This document shows, one piece after another, positions 19,279-28,475 of a stretch of DNA of 64,000 nucleotides; position 1 is the first letter of the stretch; every line of letters begins with the position of its first letter. Below the pieces are notes generated by a model, which saw nothing but the letters and a program-made list of their open reading frames with translations, had not been told where the DNA came from and made no database searches. Source of the stretch: Thermomonas brevis (GTDB lineage: Bacteria > Pseudomonadota > Gammaproteobacteria > Xanthomonadales > Xanthomonadaceae). The position numbers and the translations under genes are program-made. The DNA lies in assembly GCF_014395425.1 (NCBI RefSeq), contig NZ_CP060711.1:1426001-1490000 (forward strand), in the 5' to 3' direction.

Positions 19279-19632
19279 TCAGCCTCGGTAGCGGCAGCCG
19301 GACGTGCAGGTCTCGTGCACCACGACCTCCGACAGTAGCGGCACCCGCGGCTTCATCCGCGCCCAGATCCACTGCGCCAGCCGCTCACTGGTGGGATTTT
19401 CCAGACCCTCGACGTCGTTGAGGTAATGGTGGTCGAGCTGCTCGTACAGCGGCAGGAACGCCGCCTTCAGCTCGGCGAAGTCCATCACCCAGCCGGCGTG
19501 CGGATCGGGCTCGCCCGACACATGCAGTTCGACCCGGAACGAATGCCCGTGCAGACGCGCGCATTTGTGCCCGGCCGGCACGTTCGGCAGCCGGTGCGCG
19601 GCTTCGAGGGTGAAGGTCTTGAAGATGTCCAT
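19279..19632 (-). CDS. queD: 6-carboxytetrahydropterin synthase (queuosine pathway)
   Basis: A 117-residue enzyme of the PTPS/QueD family converting dihydroneopterin triphosphate to 6-carboxytetrahydropterin in queuosine synthesis. The zinc-binding His residues are in AAHRLP and [11 protein letters not shown]. The catalytic Cys is in [10 protein letters not shown] and the C-terminal HETCTSGC region is typical. ATG 19630-19632 is preferred to an in-frame ATG 9 bases upstream because it gives the normal [13 protein letters not shown] start. Confidence 0.92.
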   Translation of the reverse strand: MDIFKTFTLEAAHRLPNVPAGHKCARLHGHSFRVELHVSGEPDPHAGWVMDFAELKAAFLPLYEQLDHHYLNDVEGLENPTSERLAQWIWARMKPRVPLLSEVVVHETCTSGCRYRG

Positions 19633-19677
19633 GCCGCGCATTCTACGGCGCGCGGCGCGGCGACCCGGAACCGGGCG

Positions 19678-20157
19678 TCAGTCCAGCAGTTCCATCGCCA
19701 TGACGATGGCGTCCTCGCGGCCGGCGTGCGCCGGGTAGTAGCGCGGGCGACGGCCGATCTCGTTGAAGCCGCTGCGCTCGTACAGGGCGATGGCGCGCGG
19801 GTTGGACGGCCGCACCTCCAGGAACACCCGCTGCGCGCCGTGGCCGCGCGCGATCTTCAGCAGCGCCTGCAGCATGCGCTGGCCCAGCCCCTGTCCCTCG
19901 TTGCCGGGAGCGGTGCACAGGTTCAGCACGTGCGCCTCGTCGGCGGCGATGCTCAGCACGCCGTAGCCGACGATGGCGCCCTGCCGCTCCTGCAGCCACA
20001 TCGGGTAGCCGGCGTGCAGGCAGTCGCGGAAGATGCCGCGCGTCCACGGGAACGGATAGGCGCGCAGTTCGATGTCCATGACCGCGTCCAGGTCGGCCTC
20101 GCGCATCGGCCGCAGGCTGGGCGCGGCCAGCGCGCCATAGGCCTGCACGGCGCTCAT
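19678..20157 (-). CDS. rimI: Ribosomal protein bS18 alanine N-acetyltransferase
   Basis: A 159-residue GNAT acetyltransferase. Motifs are the acetyl-CoA loop (NEGQGLGQRML, matching QGxGxG/A), LRPMREADLDAV at the N-terminus, YPFPWTRGIFRDC typical of RimI, and IALYERSGFNEIGRRPRYYP. It acetylates the N-terminal Ala of ribosomal protein S18. Its ATG overlaps the stop of the upstream holD candidate (ATGA), matching the holD-rimI order of other gammaproteobacteria. Confidence 0.92.
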   Translation of the reverse strand: MSAVQAYGALAAPSLRPMREADLDAVMDIELRAYPFPWTRGIFRDCLHAGYPMWLQERQGAIVGYGVLSIAADEAHVLNLCTAPGNEGQGLGQRMLQALLKIARGHGAQRVFLEVRPSNPRAIALYERSGFNEIGRRPRYYPAHAGREDAIVMAMELLD

Positions 20158-20435
20158 CCCGCGCTCCGCCGCAGGGCGCGCAGGCGCGGCCACAGCGCGC
20201 GCTTGGCGGCGGCGTCGCCGCGCAGCCGGGCGGCCGTGGCCGCGATCTCGGCGTGCGCCAGCAGCGCTTCGGGCGCCACCCCCGCCGCGCGGGCCAGGCG
20301 CGCCAGCATGCCGGCATCGCCGGCCGCATCCGCCGCCACGGCCGGCATCGGCGCTGGCGACGGCGCTCCGGGCAGCCGGTACAGCGCCAGCCCCAGCTCG
20401 GACAACACCGCGCGCTGGAACGGGTCCCAGTTCAC
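20154..20435 (-). CDS. holD: Candidate DNA polymerase III psi subunit (HolD-like)
   Basis: A 93-residue protein beginning MNWDPFQRAVLSELGLALYRL and ending in a basic segment KRALWPRLRALRR. The end resembles the conserved R..LW..I pattern at the HolD C-terminus, and position directly before rimI is the usual place of holD. The middle is Ala-rich and not informative. GTG 20433-20435 overlaps the pssA stop (GTGA), and its own stop overlaps rimI. HolD would bind chi and link the clamp loader to SSB. The assignment rests more on gene order than on sequence. Confidence 0.5.
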   Translation of the reverse strand: MNWDPFQRAVLSELGLALYRLPGAPSPAPMPAVAADAAGDAGMLARLARAAGVAPEALLAHAEIAATAARLRGDAAAKRALWPRLRALRRSAG

Positions 20436-21211
20436 GCCGCGGCGTCCGGCCCCGGCAGCCGCCGCCGGCGGAACCACAGCAGCGGCCCGGACAGCGCGTA
20501 CAGCGTGCTCGCGGTCAGCAGGGTCACCGCCGGCGCGATCCACAGCGCGATCAGCACCGCCAGCGCGATCACCAGGGTGAAGAACGGCACCCGGTCGGCC
20601 TTCGGTCCGTGCCCGCTGCCCTTGAAACTGTTGTAGCGGATCCGGCTGACCATCAGCAGACCGGCGATCACGGTCAGCGCCAGCGCCGCATAGCGCAGCT
20701 CCTCGCCCGACCAGCCGAAGATCTGGCAGGTCCAGACGAAGCTCGCCATCAGCCCCGCCGCCGCCGGGCTGGCCAGGCCGATGAACCAGCGCTTGTCCAC
20801 CGTGCCCACCTGGCTGTTGAAGCGGGCCAGCCGCAGCGCCGCGCAGGCGGCGTACAGGAACGCGGCCAGCCAGCCGATCTTGCCCAGGGTCGGGCTGTCC
20901 AGCTTCATCGCCACCAGCGCCCAGTGGTACATCACCATCGCCGGGGCCATGCCGAAGCTGATCAGGTCGGCCAGCGAGTCGTACTGCACGCCGAACTCGC
21001 TCTGGGTGTTGGTCAGCCGCGCCACCCGCCCGTCCAGCCCGTCCAGCACCGCGGCCACGAACACGGCGATGCAGGCGGCCTCGAACTTCCCCTGCGAGGC
21101 GGCGATGATCGCGAAGAAGCCGCCGAACAGCCCGCCGGTGGTGAACAGGTTGGGCAGCAGGTAGATGCCGCGTCCGCGCGGGCGCGGCGTGGGGGCGTGG
21201 TTTTCGTCCAT
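20432..21211 (-). CDS. pssA: CDP-diacylglycerol-serine O-phosphatidyltransferase
   Basis: A 259-residue membrane enzyme making phosphatidylserine, the precursor of phosphatidylethanolamine. The CDP-alcohol phosphotransferase motif is complete: DG-x2-AR-x8-G-x3-D-x3-D (DGRVAR ... GVQYDSLAD). About eight hydrophobic helices are visible, starting with IYLLPNLFTTGGLFGGFFAI. ATG 21209-21211 is chosen because the open frame upstream of it lacks conservation. It heads the coupled pssA-holD-rimI operon. Confidence 0.93.
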   Translation of the reverse strand: MDENHAPTPRPRGRGIYLLPNLFTTGGLFGGFFAIIAASQGKFEAACIAVFVAAVLDGLDGRVARLTNTQSEFGVQYDSLADLISFGMAPAMVMYHWALVAMKLDSPTLGKIGWLAAFLYAACAALRLARFNSQVGTVDKRWFIGLASPAAAGLMASFVWTCQIFGWSGEELRYAALALTVIAGLLMVSRIRYNSFKGSGHGPKADRVPFFTLVIALAVLIALWIAPAVTLLTASTLYALSGPLLWFRRRRLPGPDAAA

Positions 21212-21284
21212 CCGCCCAGTGTACGGGCTTGCGGCGGCGGCGGCGCGGTGCTGCAATCGGCGGACATTCCCCCGGAGCGCCCGC

Positions 21285-21671
21285 ATGAACACCCTCCGCA
21301 CCCTCGCCCTCGCGCTGGCCGTGACCGTGGCGGCCGCACCGGCGCTGGCCCAGCAGCAGCGGGTCTACCAGTGGAAGGACGCCAAGGGCGTGACCCACTA
21401 CACCGACGTGCCGCCGGCCCAGGCCCACCAGACCCGCGACCTCGACGTGAAGGACGGCAAGCCCGCCGAAGCCGCCGCCAAGAAACCCGAGAGCGAGCAG
21501 TGCACCAACGCCCGCGCCAACCTCGTGCGCCTGGAGGGCGGCGGCCCGATCGGCATCGACACCAACGGCGACGGCAAGCCCGACCGCAACATGAGCGACG
21601 ACGAGCGCAAGCCGCAGATCGAACTGAACCAGGCCGCGGTCAAGGCGTTCTGCACCCCGGCCGCACGATGA
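21285..21671 (+). CDS. Secreted DUF4124 protein
   Basis: A 128-residue exported protein with signal peptide ([19 protein letters not shown], cleavage near ALA). The DUF4124 core is [20 protein letters not shown] linker region follows with [13 protein letters not shown], which resembles a calcium-binding loop (DTNGDGKPD), and two Cys that may form a disulfide. The function is unknown. It is divergent from pssA and overlaps the next DUF4124 gene by 4 bases (ATGA). Confidence 0.8.
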   Translation: MNTLRTLALALAVTVAAAPALAQQQRVYQWKDAKGVTHYTDVPPAQAHQTRDLDVKDGKPAEAAAKKPESEQCTNARANLVRLEGGGPIGIDTNGDGKPDRNMSDDERKPQIELNQAAVKAFCTPAAR

Positions 21672-21937
21672 AACAGCTGGGCATGCTGGCGCTGGCGATC
21701 GCGCTGGCCGCCGCGGCGTGGTGGTGGTTCACCGCCGAGATGCCGCGCCGCCAGCACGAGCGCGCCGCTGCCGCCGAGGCCGCCGCCATCCAGGCCGAGC
21801 GCGCGAACACGCTGTACCGCTGGCGCGACGACGCCGGCAACCTGCACGTCACCGAGGACCCGCCGAAGGGCCGCCGCTACGAGCGGATCAGTCGCGCGCC
21901 GAAGGACGGCATCGAAGTCCACGGCGGCCGCGGCTGA
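21668..21937 (+). CDS. Small membrane-anchored DUF4124 protein
   Basis: An 89-residue protein with an N-terminal membrane anchor ([19 protein letters not shown]), an Ala/Glu-rich helix ([20 protein letters not shown]) and a C-terminal DUF4124 core ([19 protein letters not shown]). It is translationally coupled to the secreted DUF4124 gene, so the pair may have arisen by duplication and act together in the envelope. The function is unknown. Confidence 0.72.
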   Translation: MKQLGMLALAIALAAAAWWWFTAEMPRRQHERAAAAEAAAIQAERANTLYRWRDDAGNLHVTEDPPKGRRYERISRAPKDGIEVHGGRG

Positions 21938-21981
21938 ATCCGCGCATGGCAGAATGCGGGTTTTCCCCACCAGCCCGCCCC

Positions 21982-23691
21982 ATGCGCCTTTCGCAGTTCC
22001 ACCTCCGCACCGAAAAGGAAACTCCCGCCGACGCCGAGATCGTCAGCCACAAGCTGATGCTCAAGGCCGGCATGATCCGCAAGCTCGCCGCCGGCCTGTA
22101 CACCTGGTCGCCGCTGGGGCTGCGCGTGCTGCGCAAGGTGGAAGGTGTGGTGCGCGAGGAAATGAACCGCGCCGGCGCGATCGAAATGGCGATGCCTTCG
22201 GTGCAGCCGAAGGAACTGTGGGAGGAAACCGGGCGCTGGGCGAAATTCGGCCCGCAGCTGCTGAAAATCCGCGACCGCAAGGAGCAGGAATACTGCTTCA
22301 CCCCCACCGCCGAGGAAGCGGTGACCGATTTCTTCCGCCAGGAAATCGCCAGCTACAAGCAGCTGCCGGTCAATTTCTACCAGATCACCACCAAGTTCCG
22401 CGACGAGATCCGCCCGCGCTTCGGGGTGATGCGCGCGCGCGAATTCGTCATGAAGGACGCCTATTCCTTCCACATCGACGACGATTCGCTGCACGCCGAA
22501 TACCGCAACATGTACGACGCGTATTCGCGCATCTTCACCCGGCTGGGGCTGAAGTTCCGCGCGGTGGCCGCGGATACAGGCGCGATCGGCGGCAGCGCCT
22601 CGCACGAATTCCAGGTGCTGGCCGAGTCCGGCGAGGACGCCACCGTGTTTTCCGACGGCTCCGATTACGCCGCCAACGTGGAGCTGGCGGAAGCCGTTTC
22701 GCCCGGCCCGCGTCCCGCCGCGTCGGAATCCCTGCGCGACGTCGAAACGCCCGTGCAGAAAACCTGCGAAGACGTGGCCGCGCTGCTGGACATCCCGCTG
22801 CAGCGCACGGTGAAATCGGTGGCGATGATCGGCGTCGATGCGGACGGCAATGACCAGTTCGTGCTGGCGCTGGTGCGCGGCGATCACGTGGTCAACGAGA
22901 TCAAGCTGGCGAAGCTGCCGGGCATGGGCGACTACCGCCTGGCGACCGAAGCCGAGATTGCCGAAGCCCTCGGCAGCGAACCCGGTTTCCTCGGCCCGTT
23001 GAACGCGAAGAAAGCGATCCGCGTGATCGCCGACCGCAGCGTCGCGGCGATGGCGGATTTCGTGGTCGGCGCCAACAGGCCCGGTTTCCACATCGCCGGC
23101 GTGAACTGGGGCCGCGACCTGCCGGAGCCGGAAACCGCCGATATCCGCAACGTGGTCGCCGGCGATCCCTCGCCGGACGGCAAGGGCATTCTGCAGATCG
23201 CCCGCGGCATCGAGGTCGGCCACGTGTTCGCGCTCGGCCGCAAATATTCCGAGGCGATGAAATGCACCGTGCTGGACGCCGCCGGCAAGGCGGTCAATCC
23301 GGCGATGGGCTGCTACGGCATCGGCGTGTCGCGCATCGTCGCCGCCGCGATCGAGCAGAACCACGACGACGCCGGCATCCGCTGGCCCGAAGCGATGGCG
23401 CCGTGGCAGGTCGCGGTCTGCGTCATCAATCCGAAGAACGACCCGGCGGTCGCCGCTGCGGCCGAAGCGCTGTATTCGGAATTGAATGCCGCCGGCATCG
23501 ACACCGCGCTCGACGACCGCGGTCTGCGCCCCGGCGCGATGTTCGCCGACATCGAGCTGATCGGCATTCCGCACCGGGTGGTGGTGTCCGGGCGCGGGCT
23601 GGAAGCTGGCACCTACGAATACCGCGCGCGCACCGCGGCGGAATCGGAAAACCTGGACAAGGCGGCCCTGCTGGCGAAGCTCGCGGGCTGA
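21982..23691 (+). CDS. proS: Prolyl-tRNA synthetase (bacterial type)
   Basis: A 569-residue class II aminoacyl-tRNA synthetase charging tRNA-Pro. The N-terminus [13 protein letters not shown], motif 2 region ([18 protein letters not shown]) and the bacterial insertion (editing) domain at about 225-400 with VKSVAM and KKAIRVIAD are all present. So are motif 3 ([20 protein letters not shown]) and the anticodon-binding domain with [14 protein letters not shown]. The length matches E. coli ProS. It follows the DUF4124 pair by 44 bases. Confidence 0.97.
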   Translation: MRLSQFHLRTEKETPADAEIVSHKLMLKAGMIRKLAAGLYTWSPLGLRVLRKVEGVVREEMNRAGAIEMAMPSVQPKELWEETGRWAKFGPQLLKIRDRKEQEYCFTPTAEEAVTDFFRQEIASYKQLPVNFYQITTKFRDEIRPRFGVMRAREFVMKDAYSFHIDDDSLHAEYRNMYDAYSRIFTRLGLKFRAVAADTGAIGGSASHEFQVLAESGEDATVFSDGSDYAANVELAEAVSPGPRPAASESLRDVETPVQKTCEDVAALLDIPLQRTVKSVAMIGVDADGNDQFVLALVRGDHVVNEIKLAKLPGMGDYRLATEAEIAEALGSEPGFLGPLNAKKAIRVIADRSVAAMADFVVGANRPGFHIAGVNWGRDLPEPETADIRNVVAGDPSPDGKGILQIARGIEVGHVFALGRKYSEAMKCTVLDAAGKAVNPAMGCYGIGVSRIVAAAIEQNHDDAGIRWPEAMAPWQVAVCVINPKNDPAVAAAAEALYSELNAAGIDTALDDRGLRPGAMFADIELIGIPHRVVVSGRGLEAGTYEYRARTAAESENLDKAALLAKLAG

Positions 23692-23710
23692 ACGGAATTA
23701 TTCGCGGCCG

Positions 23711-23739
23711 TTGCCGTGGAATAACGAGGCGATTATGAT
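23711..23739 (+). promoter_or_regulatory. Candidate sigma-70 promoter of the H-NS-like gene
   Basis: ttgccg (23711-23716) and tatgat (23734-23739) are spaced by 17 bases and match the -35 and -10 consensus at 4/6 and 5/6 positions. The implied transcript start near 23746 would give a leader of about 50 bases before the ATG at 23795. Confidence 0.5.
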
Positions 23740-23794
23740 CCGATCGTCCAAGGACTGGATAATTCCCTTCATTCCCATAAAAGAATAATCGCCC

Positions 23795-24172
23795 ATGAGC
23801 CTGAATATCGAGAACCTCAATCCGCAGGAACTGGCCGCCCTCATCAAGCGCGCCAACAGCCGCCGCAAGGTGCTGTCCAAGCGCAAGCCCGCCGCGCAGA
23901 CCAAGGCCGCGGTGGCCAAGGTCCTGAAGAGCGCAGGCTGGACGTTCGAGGAGCTGTACGGCAAGGCCGGCGGCGCCACCGCCGCGGCAGCGGCGCCGAA
24001 GAAGGCCCGCAAGGGCGGCGCCACCAAGGGCCGCAGCACCGGCAAGGTCGCGCCGAAGTACCGCAATCCGGCCAGCCCGAAGGACACCTGGACCGGCCGC
24101 GGCAAGCAGCCGCGCTGGCTGGCGGCGGAAATCGCCAACGGCCGCAAGGTGGAAGAGTTCCTGATCAAGTAA
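23795..24172 (+). CDS. H-NS family nucleoid protein
   Basis: A 125-residue DNA-binding protein. The N-terminal helix (NPQELAALIKRANSR) would mediate oligomerisation. A basic Ala/Lys linker (about 80-87) and the C-terminal domain KYRNPASPKDTWTGRGKQPR, which carries the TWTGRGK-type minor-groove loop, mark it as H-NS-like (the MvaT-unrelated beta/Xanthomonas type). It should silence AT-rich, often acquired, DNA. It has its own promoter and terminator. It may be relevant to the lower-G+C polysaccharide locus in this window, but that link is only inference. Confidence 0.9.
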   Translation: MSLNIENLNPQELAALIKRANSRRKVLSKRKPAAQTKAAVAKVLKSAGWTFEELYGKAGGATAAAAAPKKARKGGATKGRSTGKVAPKYRNPASPKDTWTGRGKQPRWLAAEIANGRKVEEFLIK

Positions 24173-24202
24173 TCGCGGGAAGACATCCTTCCCGATATCG
24201 GA

Positions 24203-24228
24203 AACGCCGGCCCTGCGCCGGCGTTTTT
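24203..24228 (+). terminator. Rho-independent terminator after the H-NS-like gene
   Basis: aacgccggc (24203-24211) pairs with gccggcgtt (24217-24225) as a 9-bp stem with a 5-base loop, followed by a run of T. It lies 31 bases after the stop codon. Confidence 0.85.
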
Positions 24229-24273
24229 CGTTTGTCGCGACGGAGCGCCGCTTTCGGGATTTCGCCCCGGAAT

Positions 24274-25524
24274 CTAGAGGCTGCGCCGCGCCGTCACCAG
24301 CAGGTTGCCGAACACCAGCCCGGCCAGCAGCGCCATCAGGGTATTCAGCGCCGCCATCGCCGCCGCTCCGCCCGCGCCGATGTCCTGCGACTGCACCAGC
24401 GATATCACCCCGCGCAGGGAAATGCTGCCGGGCACCAGGATGATGATGCCGGGCAGCCGCACCAGCGCGCCCGGCCGGTTGAACCAGCGCGCGTAGGCGT
24501 TGCCGGCGGCGGTCGCGGCCAGCGCCGCCAGGAACACGCCCGCCTGCGGCCCCAACCATTCGCCGCCGTAGCGCGAAATCAAATAGCCGCCGATCACCGA
24601 CAGCATCACCAGCGGATAATCCCGCCGCTGCGCCTGGAACAGCACCGCGAACGCGAACGCGGCCAGCGCCAGCGCGCACCACACCACCCATTCCGGCTGC
24701 GGCCGCAGCGCGCGCACCTGCGGCTCGATGCCGACCGCGCCGGCGATCCCGAGCGCGATCGCGGTGCCGATGGTCAGGCTGATGATGGTCATCAGCGCGC
24801 CGGCGAACCGCGCGGTGCCCGACACCAGGTGCCGGCTGGTCAGCTCGTTGGTGGACAGCGCCAGGGTCATGCCGGGCAGCAGCACGATCAGCGAGGCGAT
24901 GATCACGGTATTGAGGTTCAGCGGCCCGACCACGCTGCTGACCAGGATGGTGACCGTGCCCGCCAGCAGGCCGGCCACCGCCTCGAAGCTCTCGTGCAGG
25001 CGCGGCCGCGACTGCGCCGCCAGCGCCATCACGCCGATCAGGAACCCGATCGCGCCGGAGGTGCCGATGTCCAGCCACGGCAGCCGCAGCAGCCCGGCCA
25101 CCGCCGCCGACGCCAGCGCAAAGCCCAGCGCCAGCATCCACCGCTCGCGCCGGCTGCCGGGCCGGTCCAGCTCGCGCAGCGCGGCGCGCCCCGCGGACAC
25201 GCCGATGCGCCCGTTGATCACGTCCTCGGCGATGCGGTCGGCCTCGCACAGCTTGCGCAGGTTGGTGTCGCCCAGCCCCGGCCGGATCACCCGCGTCGTG
25301 TCGGATTCGCCGGCCGGGCGCGCCGGGTCGCTGAAGGCCAGGATGATCCCGGTCGGGTTCGACCACGGCTCGCATTCCAGCGCCAGCTTGCGGGCCACCG
25401 ATTCGATCGCCGCCTCCATGCGCTGCGAGGTGGTGCCGTAGGCGTGCAGGTGCCGCGCCAGGTCCACCACGAAGGCGATGCGTTCGGTATAGGTGGCTTC
25501 GGACAGCGGGTTGCGGGTCGGCAT
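24274..25524 (-). CDS. ThrE-family (YjjP/YjjB-like) exporter
   Basis: A 416-residue fused exporter. The N-terminal cytoplasmic part (about 1-140) contains HAYGTTSQRMEAAIE and CEPWSNPTGIILAFSD, typical of the DUF1212/YjjP part of ThrE proteins. About ten membrane helices follow, with PGMTLALSTNELTSRHLVSG and PGIIILVPGSISLRGVISL characteristic of the family. ThrE exports threonine or serine in corynebacteria, and YjjP/YjjB export succinate in E. coli, so the substrate here is open. ATG 25522-25524 is preferred to an upstream in-frame start. It is divergent from the mla operon. Confidence 0.82.
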   Translation of the reverse strand: MPTRNPLSEATYTERIAFVVDLARHLHAYGTTSQRMEAAIESVARKLALECEPWSNPTGIILAFSDPARPAGESDTTRVIRPGLGDTNLRKLCEADRIAEDVINGRIGVSAGRAALRELDRPGSRRERWMLALGFALASAAVAGLLRLPWLDIGTSGAIGFLIGVMALAAQSRPRLHESFEAVAGLLAGTVTILVSSVVGPLNLNTVIIASLIVLLPGMTLALSTNELTSRHLVSGTARFAGALMTIISLTIGTAIALGIAGAVGIEPQVRALRPQPEWVVWCALALAAFAFAVLFQAQRRDYPLVMLSVIGGYLISRYGGEWLGPQAGVFLAALAATAAGNAYARWFNRPGALVRLPGIIILVPGSISLRGVISLVQSQDIGAGGAAAMAALNTLMALLAGLVFGNLLVTARRSL

Positions 25525-25586
25525 CGTGCAAGCATGGCATGCGCTGCACCACATTCACACGCCGCATTGCGTAAGCTTGGCCGCGC

Positions 25587-26708
25587 ATGGATCACGCAAG
25601 CGACCACTACGCGCCGGCGGCCGGCGTCGCCACGGACGATGCCGGCACCCTGCATCTGCGCGGGCGCTGGACGCTGCGCTATGCGGGCGGCATCTCCGAC
25701 GCGCTGGCCGGCGCGCCCGACGGCGTCGCCACGGTCGACGCGCGCGACTGCGAGCGGCTGGACACGCTGGGCGTGTTGCAGCTGCTGCGCTTCGCCGACC
25801 GGCGCGGGCTGGCGTATTCGGCGCTGCATTTCCGCGCCGACCAACAGCCGCTGGTCGACGCCATCGAGGACGTCCACGACGACCGCCCGCAGCGCAAGCG
25901 CGAATACGGGGTAGGCGCCGCGCTGGAGCGACTGGGCCGGGCGGTGGTCGGGAACAGCCGCGAGGCCATGGCGCTGATCGGCTTCTTCGGCGAAGTGCAG
26001 CTCAAGCTGCTGCGGCTGGTCAAGCAGCCGCACCGTTTCCGCCTGACCGCCACCGTCCACCACATGGAGCAGATCGGCCTGGACGCGGTGCCGCTGGTGG
26101 CGCTGCTGTCGTTCATGGTCGGCGCGGTGATCGCCTTCCTCGGCGCGATGGTGCTGGCCGACTTCGGCGCGACCATCTTCGTGGTCGAACTGGTCAACGC
26201 CGCCTTTCTCCGCGAATTCGGGGTGCTGCTCACCGCGATCCTGCTGGCCGGCCGCACCGCCAGCGCGTTCACCGCGCAGATCGGCATGATGGTGAACCGC
26301 GAGGAAGTCGACGCGATCCGCGTGCTCGGCCTCGATCCCATCGACCTGCTGGTGATCCCGCGCGTGCTGGCGCTGCTGGCGATGCTGCCGCTGCTGACCT
26401 TCATCGCCATGCTGGCCGGCATGCTGGGCGGCATGGCGGTGGGCGCGTTCAACCTCGATATCCCCGTCGCCGCCTACCTGGCGCGCGCGCACGAGATGAT
26501 CGAGATCCGCCACTTCGTGGTCGGCATGGTGAAGGCGCCGGTGTTCGCGCTGGTGATCGGCCTGATCGGCTGCCTGGAAGGATTGCAGGTGCAGGGCACC
26601 GCGCAGTCGCTGGGCGAACGCACCACCTCCAGCGTGGTGCAGGCGATCTCGATGGTGATCGTGATCGACGCCTTCGCCGCGCTCTGGTTCATGCAGATGG
26701 ATTACTGA
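25587..26708 (+). CDS. mlaE: STAS-MlaE type lipid ABC transporter permease
   Basis: A 373-residue permease of the Mla system that moves phospholipids between the membranes. An N-terminal STAS-like domain (about 15-110, ATVDARDCERLDTLGVLQLL) is fused to the MlaE permease. The permease shows IGLDAVPLVALLSFMVGAVI, LREFGVLLTAILLAGRTASA, VNREEVDAIRVLGLDPIDLL and a C-terminal GLIGCLEGLQVQG. In E. coli the STAS role is played by separate MlaB; the fusion form is common in other proteobacteria. It is first in a four-gene operon with mlaF, mlaD and a lipoprotein gene. Confidence 0.92.
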   Translation: MDHASDHYAPAAGVATDDAGTLHLRGRWTLRYAGGISDALAGAPDGVATVDARDCERLDTLGVLQLLRFADRRGLAYSALHFRADQQPLVDAIEDVHDDRPQRKREYGVGAALERLGRAVVGNSREAMALIGFFGEVQLKLLRLVKQPHRFRLTATVHHMEQIGLDAVPLVALLSFMVGAVIAFLGAMVLADFGATIFVVELVNAAFLREFGVLLTAILLAGRTASAFTAQIGMMVNREEVDAIRVLGLDPIDLLVIPRVLALLAMLPLLTFIAMLAGMLGGMAVGAFNLDIPVAAYLARAHEMIEIRHFVVGMVKAPVFALVIGLIGCLEGLQVQGTAQSLGERTTSSVVQAISMVIVIDAFAALWFMQMDY

Positions 26709-26710
26709 GC

Positions 26711-27535
26711 ATGGCCGGCGCGACGGTGATGCGCAGCTTCGACGGCGCCGACCTCGGCGATGCGCCGCTGATCCGCGTGCGCGGCCTGGTCAACCGCTTC
26801 GGCGAGCAGGTGGTGCACGACGGCGTCGACCTCGACGTGCGGCGCGGCGAGATCCTCGGCGTGGTCGGCGGCTCGGGCTCCGGCAAGTCGGTGCTGATGC
26901 GCTCCATCCTCGGCCTGCGCCGGCCCAACGCCGGCCGCATCGACGTGCTGGGCATGGACGCGATGTCCGCCGACCCGGCGGTGCGCCGGCACATCGAGCG
27001 CAACAGCGGCGTGCTGTTCCAGGACGGCGCGCTGTTCTCCTCGCTGACCGTCGGCGAGAACGTGCAGGTGCCGCTGAAGGAGTACTACCCGGAGCTGCCG
27101 GAATCGCTGCGCTACGAGCTGGCACTGCTGAAGATCAAGCTGGCCGGCCTGCCCGCCGACGCCATCGACAAGCTGCCCTCGCAACTCTCCGGCGGCATGC
27201 GCAAGCGCGCCGCGCTGGCGCGCGCGCTGGCGCTGGACCCGCCGCTGCTGTTCCTCGACGAACCCACCGCCGGCCTCGACCCGATCGGCGCGGCGGCGTT
27301 CGACCAGCTCATCCTGACCCTGCGCCGCGCGCTGGGCCTGACCGTCTTCCTCATCACCCACGACCTCGACACGCTATACGCTATCTGCGACCGGGTGGCG
27401 GTGCTGGCCGACCGCAAGGTGCTGGCGACCGCGCCGGTGGCCGAGCTGGAGACGCTCGACCATCCGTGGGTGCAGGAGTATTTCAACGGGCCGCGCGCGC
27501 GCGCCGCGCAGGCGACGGCGGAAGGAAACGACTGA
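26711..27535 (+). CDS. mlaF: Mla-type ABC transporter ATP-binding protein
   Basis: A 274-residue ATPase for the MlaE permease. Motifs are Walker A GGSGSGKSV, LFQDGALFSSLTVGENV (typical of MlaF), signature LSGGMRKRAALARA and Walker B LLFLDEPTAGLDP. The C-terminal tail HPWVQEYFNGPRAR is the MlaF-type extension. It starts 2 bases after mlaE. The protein should use ATP hydrolysis for lipid transfer through the MlaD ring. Confidence 0.93.
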   Translation: MAGATVMRSFDGADLGDAPLIRVRGLVNRFGEQVVHDGVDLDVRRGEILGVVGGSGSGKSVLMRSILGLRRPNAGRIDVLGMDAMSADPAVRRHIERNSGVLFQDGALFSSLTVGENVQVPLKEYYPELPESLRYELALLKIKLAGLPADAIDKLPSQLSGGMRKRAALARALALDPPLLFLDEPTAGLDPIGAAAFDQLILTLRRALGLTVFLITHDLDTLYAICDRVAVLADRKVLATAPVAELETLDHPWVQEYFNGPRARAAQATAEGND

Positions 27536-27548
27536 TGGAGCACATCTG

Positions 27549-28475
27549 ATGGAGACGCGTGCCAACTACGTGCTGATCGGCGCCTTCACCATCGTCACGA
27601 CGGTGCTCCTGCTGCTGTTCGCGCTGTGGGCCAGCAATTTCTCGGCGTCGCGCAACTGGCGCGAATACATGGTGGTGTTCACCGAACCGGTGACCGGCCT
27701 CACCGAGGGCGGCAGCGTGCAGTACAACGGCCTGGCGGTGGGCACGGTGGAAAGCCTGAGCCTGGACGACAACGATGCGCGCCGGGTCATCGCCCGCCTG
27801 AAGCTGAAGGCCAACACGCCGGTCAAGACCGACACCCGCGCCAAGCTCTCGCAACAGGGCATCACCGGCGTGCCTTTCATCCAGCTGACCGGCGGCAGCC
27901 CCGACGCGCCCGCGTTGCAGGCATCCGCCGACGGCCGCCTGCCGGTCATCCGCACCGAACCGTCGGCGCTGCAGAACATCGCCGACACCGCCAACCGGCT
28001 GGTGGCGCGGCTCGACCAGGTGTTGAGCGAAGAGAACATCCGCCGCATCTCCGCCACCCTCGCCAACCTCGAACAGGCCAGCGGCAGCATTGCCGAACGC
28101 CGCGAAGAGATCGGCCAGCTGATCGTCAACGCGCGCGACGCCACCGCTTCGATGAAGGCGACGCTGGACAACGCCAACGGCACGCTGCAAGGCATCGACC
28201 GCAACCTGGTGCAGCGGCTGCCGGCGCTGCTGGACAAGCTCGACGCCGTGGTGACCAAGCTCGACGCGACCGCCGGCAACGCCAACGCGATGATCGCGGA
28301 GAACCGCCCGGGGCTGCAGAGCTTCACCCGCGACGGGCTGGCGCAGATGGGCCCGACGCTGGCCGAACTGCGCGCGCTGCTGCGCGACCTGCGCGCCCTG
28401 AGCGGGCGACTGGAAGGCAATCCCGCGCGCTACATCCTGGGCCGCGACGCGCCGAAGGAGTTCGATCCGAAATGA
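27549..28475 (+). CDS. mlaD: MCE-domain protein MlaD
   Basis: A 308-residue periplasmic MCE protein anchored by one N-terminal helix (about 8-27, VLIGAFTIVTTVLLLLFALW). The MCE domain (about 37-115) contains FTEPVTGLTEGGSVQYNGL and SQQGITGVPFIQLTGG. A long helical region with repeated Asn/Leu-rich segments follows (about 135-300), longer than in E. coli MlaD and likely a tunnel-forming needle. Its stop overlaps the lipoprotein start (ATGA). The protein shuttles lipids between the permease and the outer membrane. Confidence 0.92.
   Translation: METRANYVLIGAFTIVTTVLLLLFALWASNFSASRNWREYMVVFTEPVTGLTEGGSVQYNGLAVGTVESLSLDDNDARRVIARLKLKANTPVKTDTRAKLSQQGITGVPFIQLTGGSPDAPALQASADGRLPVIRTEPSALQNIADTANRLVARLDQVLSEENIRRISATLANLEQASGSIAERREEIGQLIVNARDATASMKATLDNANGTLQGIDRNLVQRLPALLDKLDAVVTKLDATAGNANAMIAENRPGLQSFTRDGLAQMGPTLAELRALLRDLRALSGRLEGNPARYILGRDAPKEFDPK

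Noticed and set aside
21938..21981. T-box or terminator before proS
   Set aside because: Only a 5-bp stem (cgcat/atgcg) with TTTT is seen in 44 bases, too short for a T-box and weak as a terminator.
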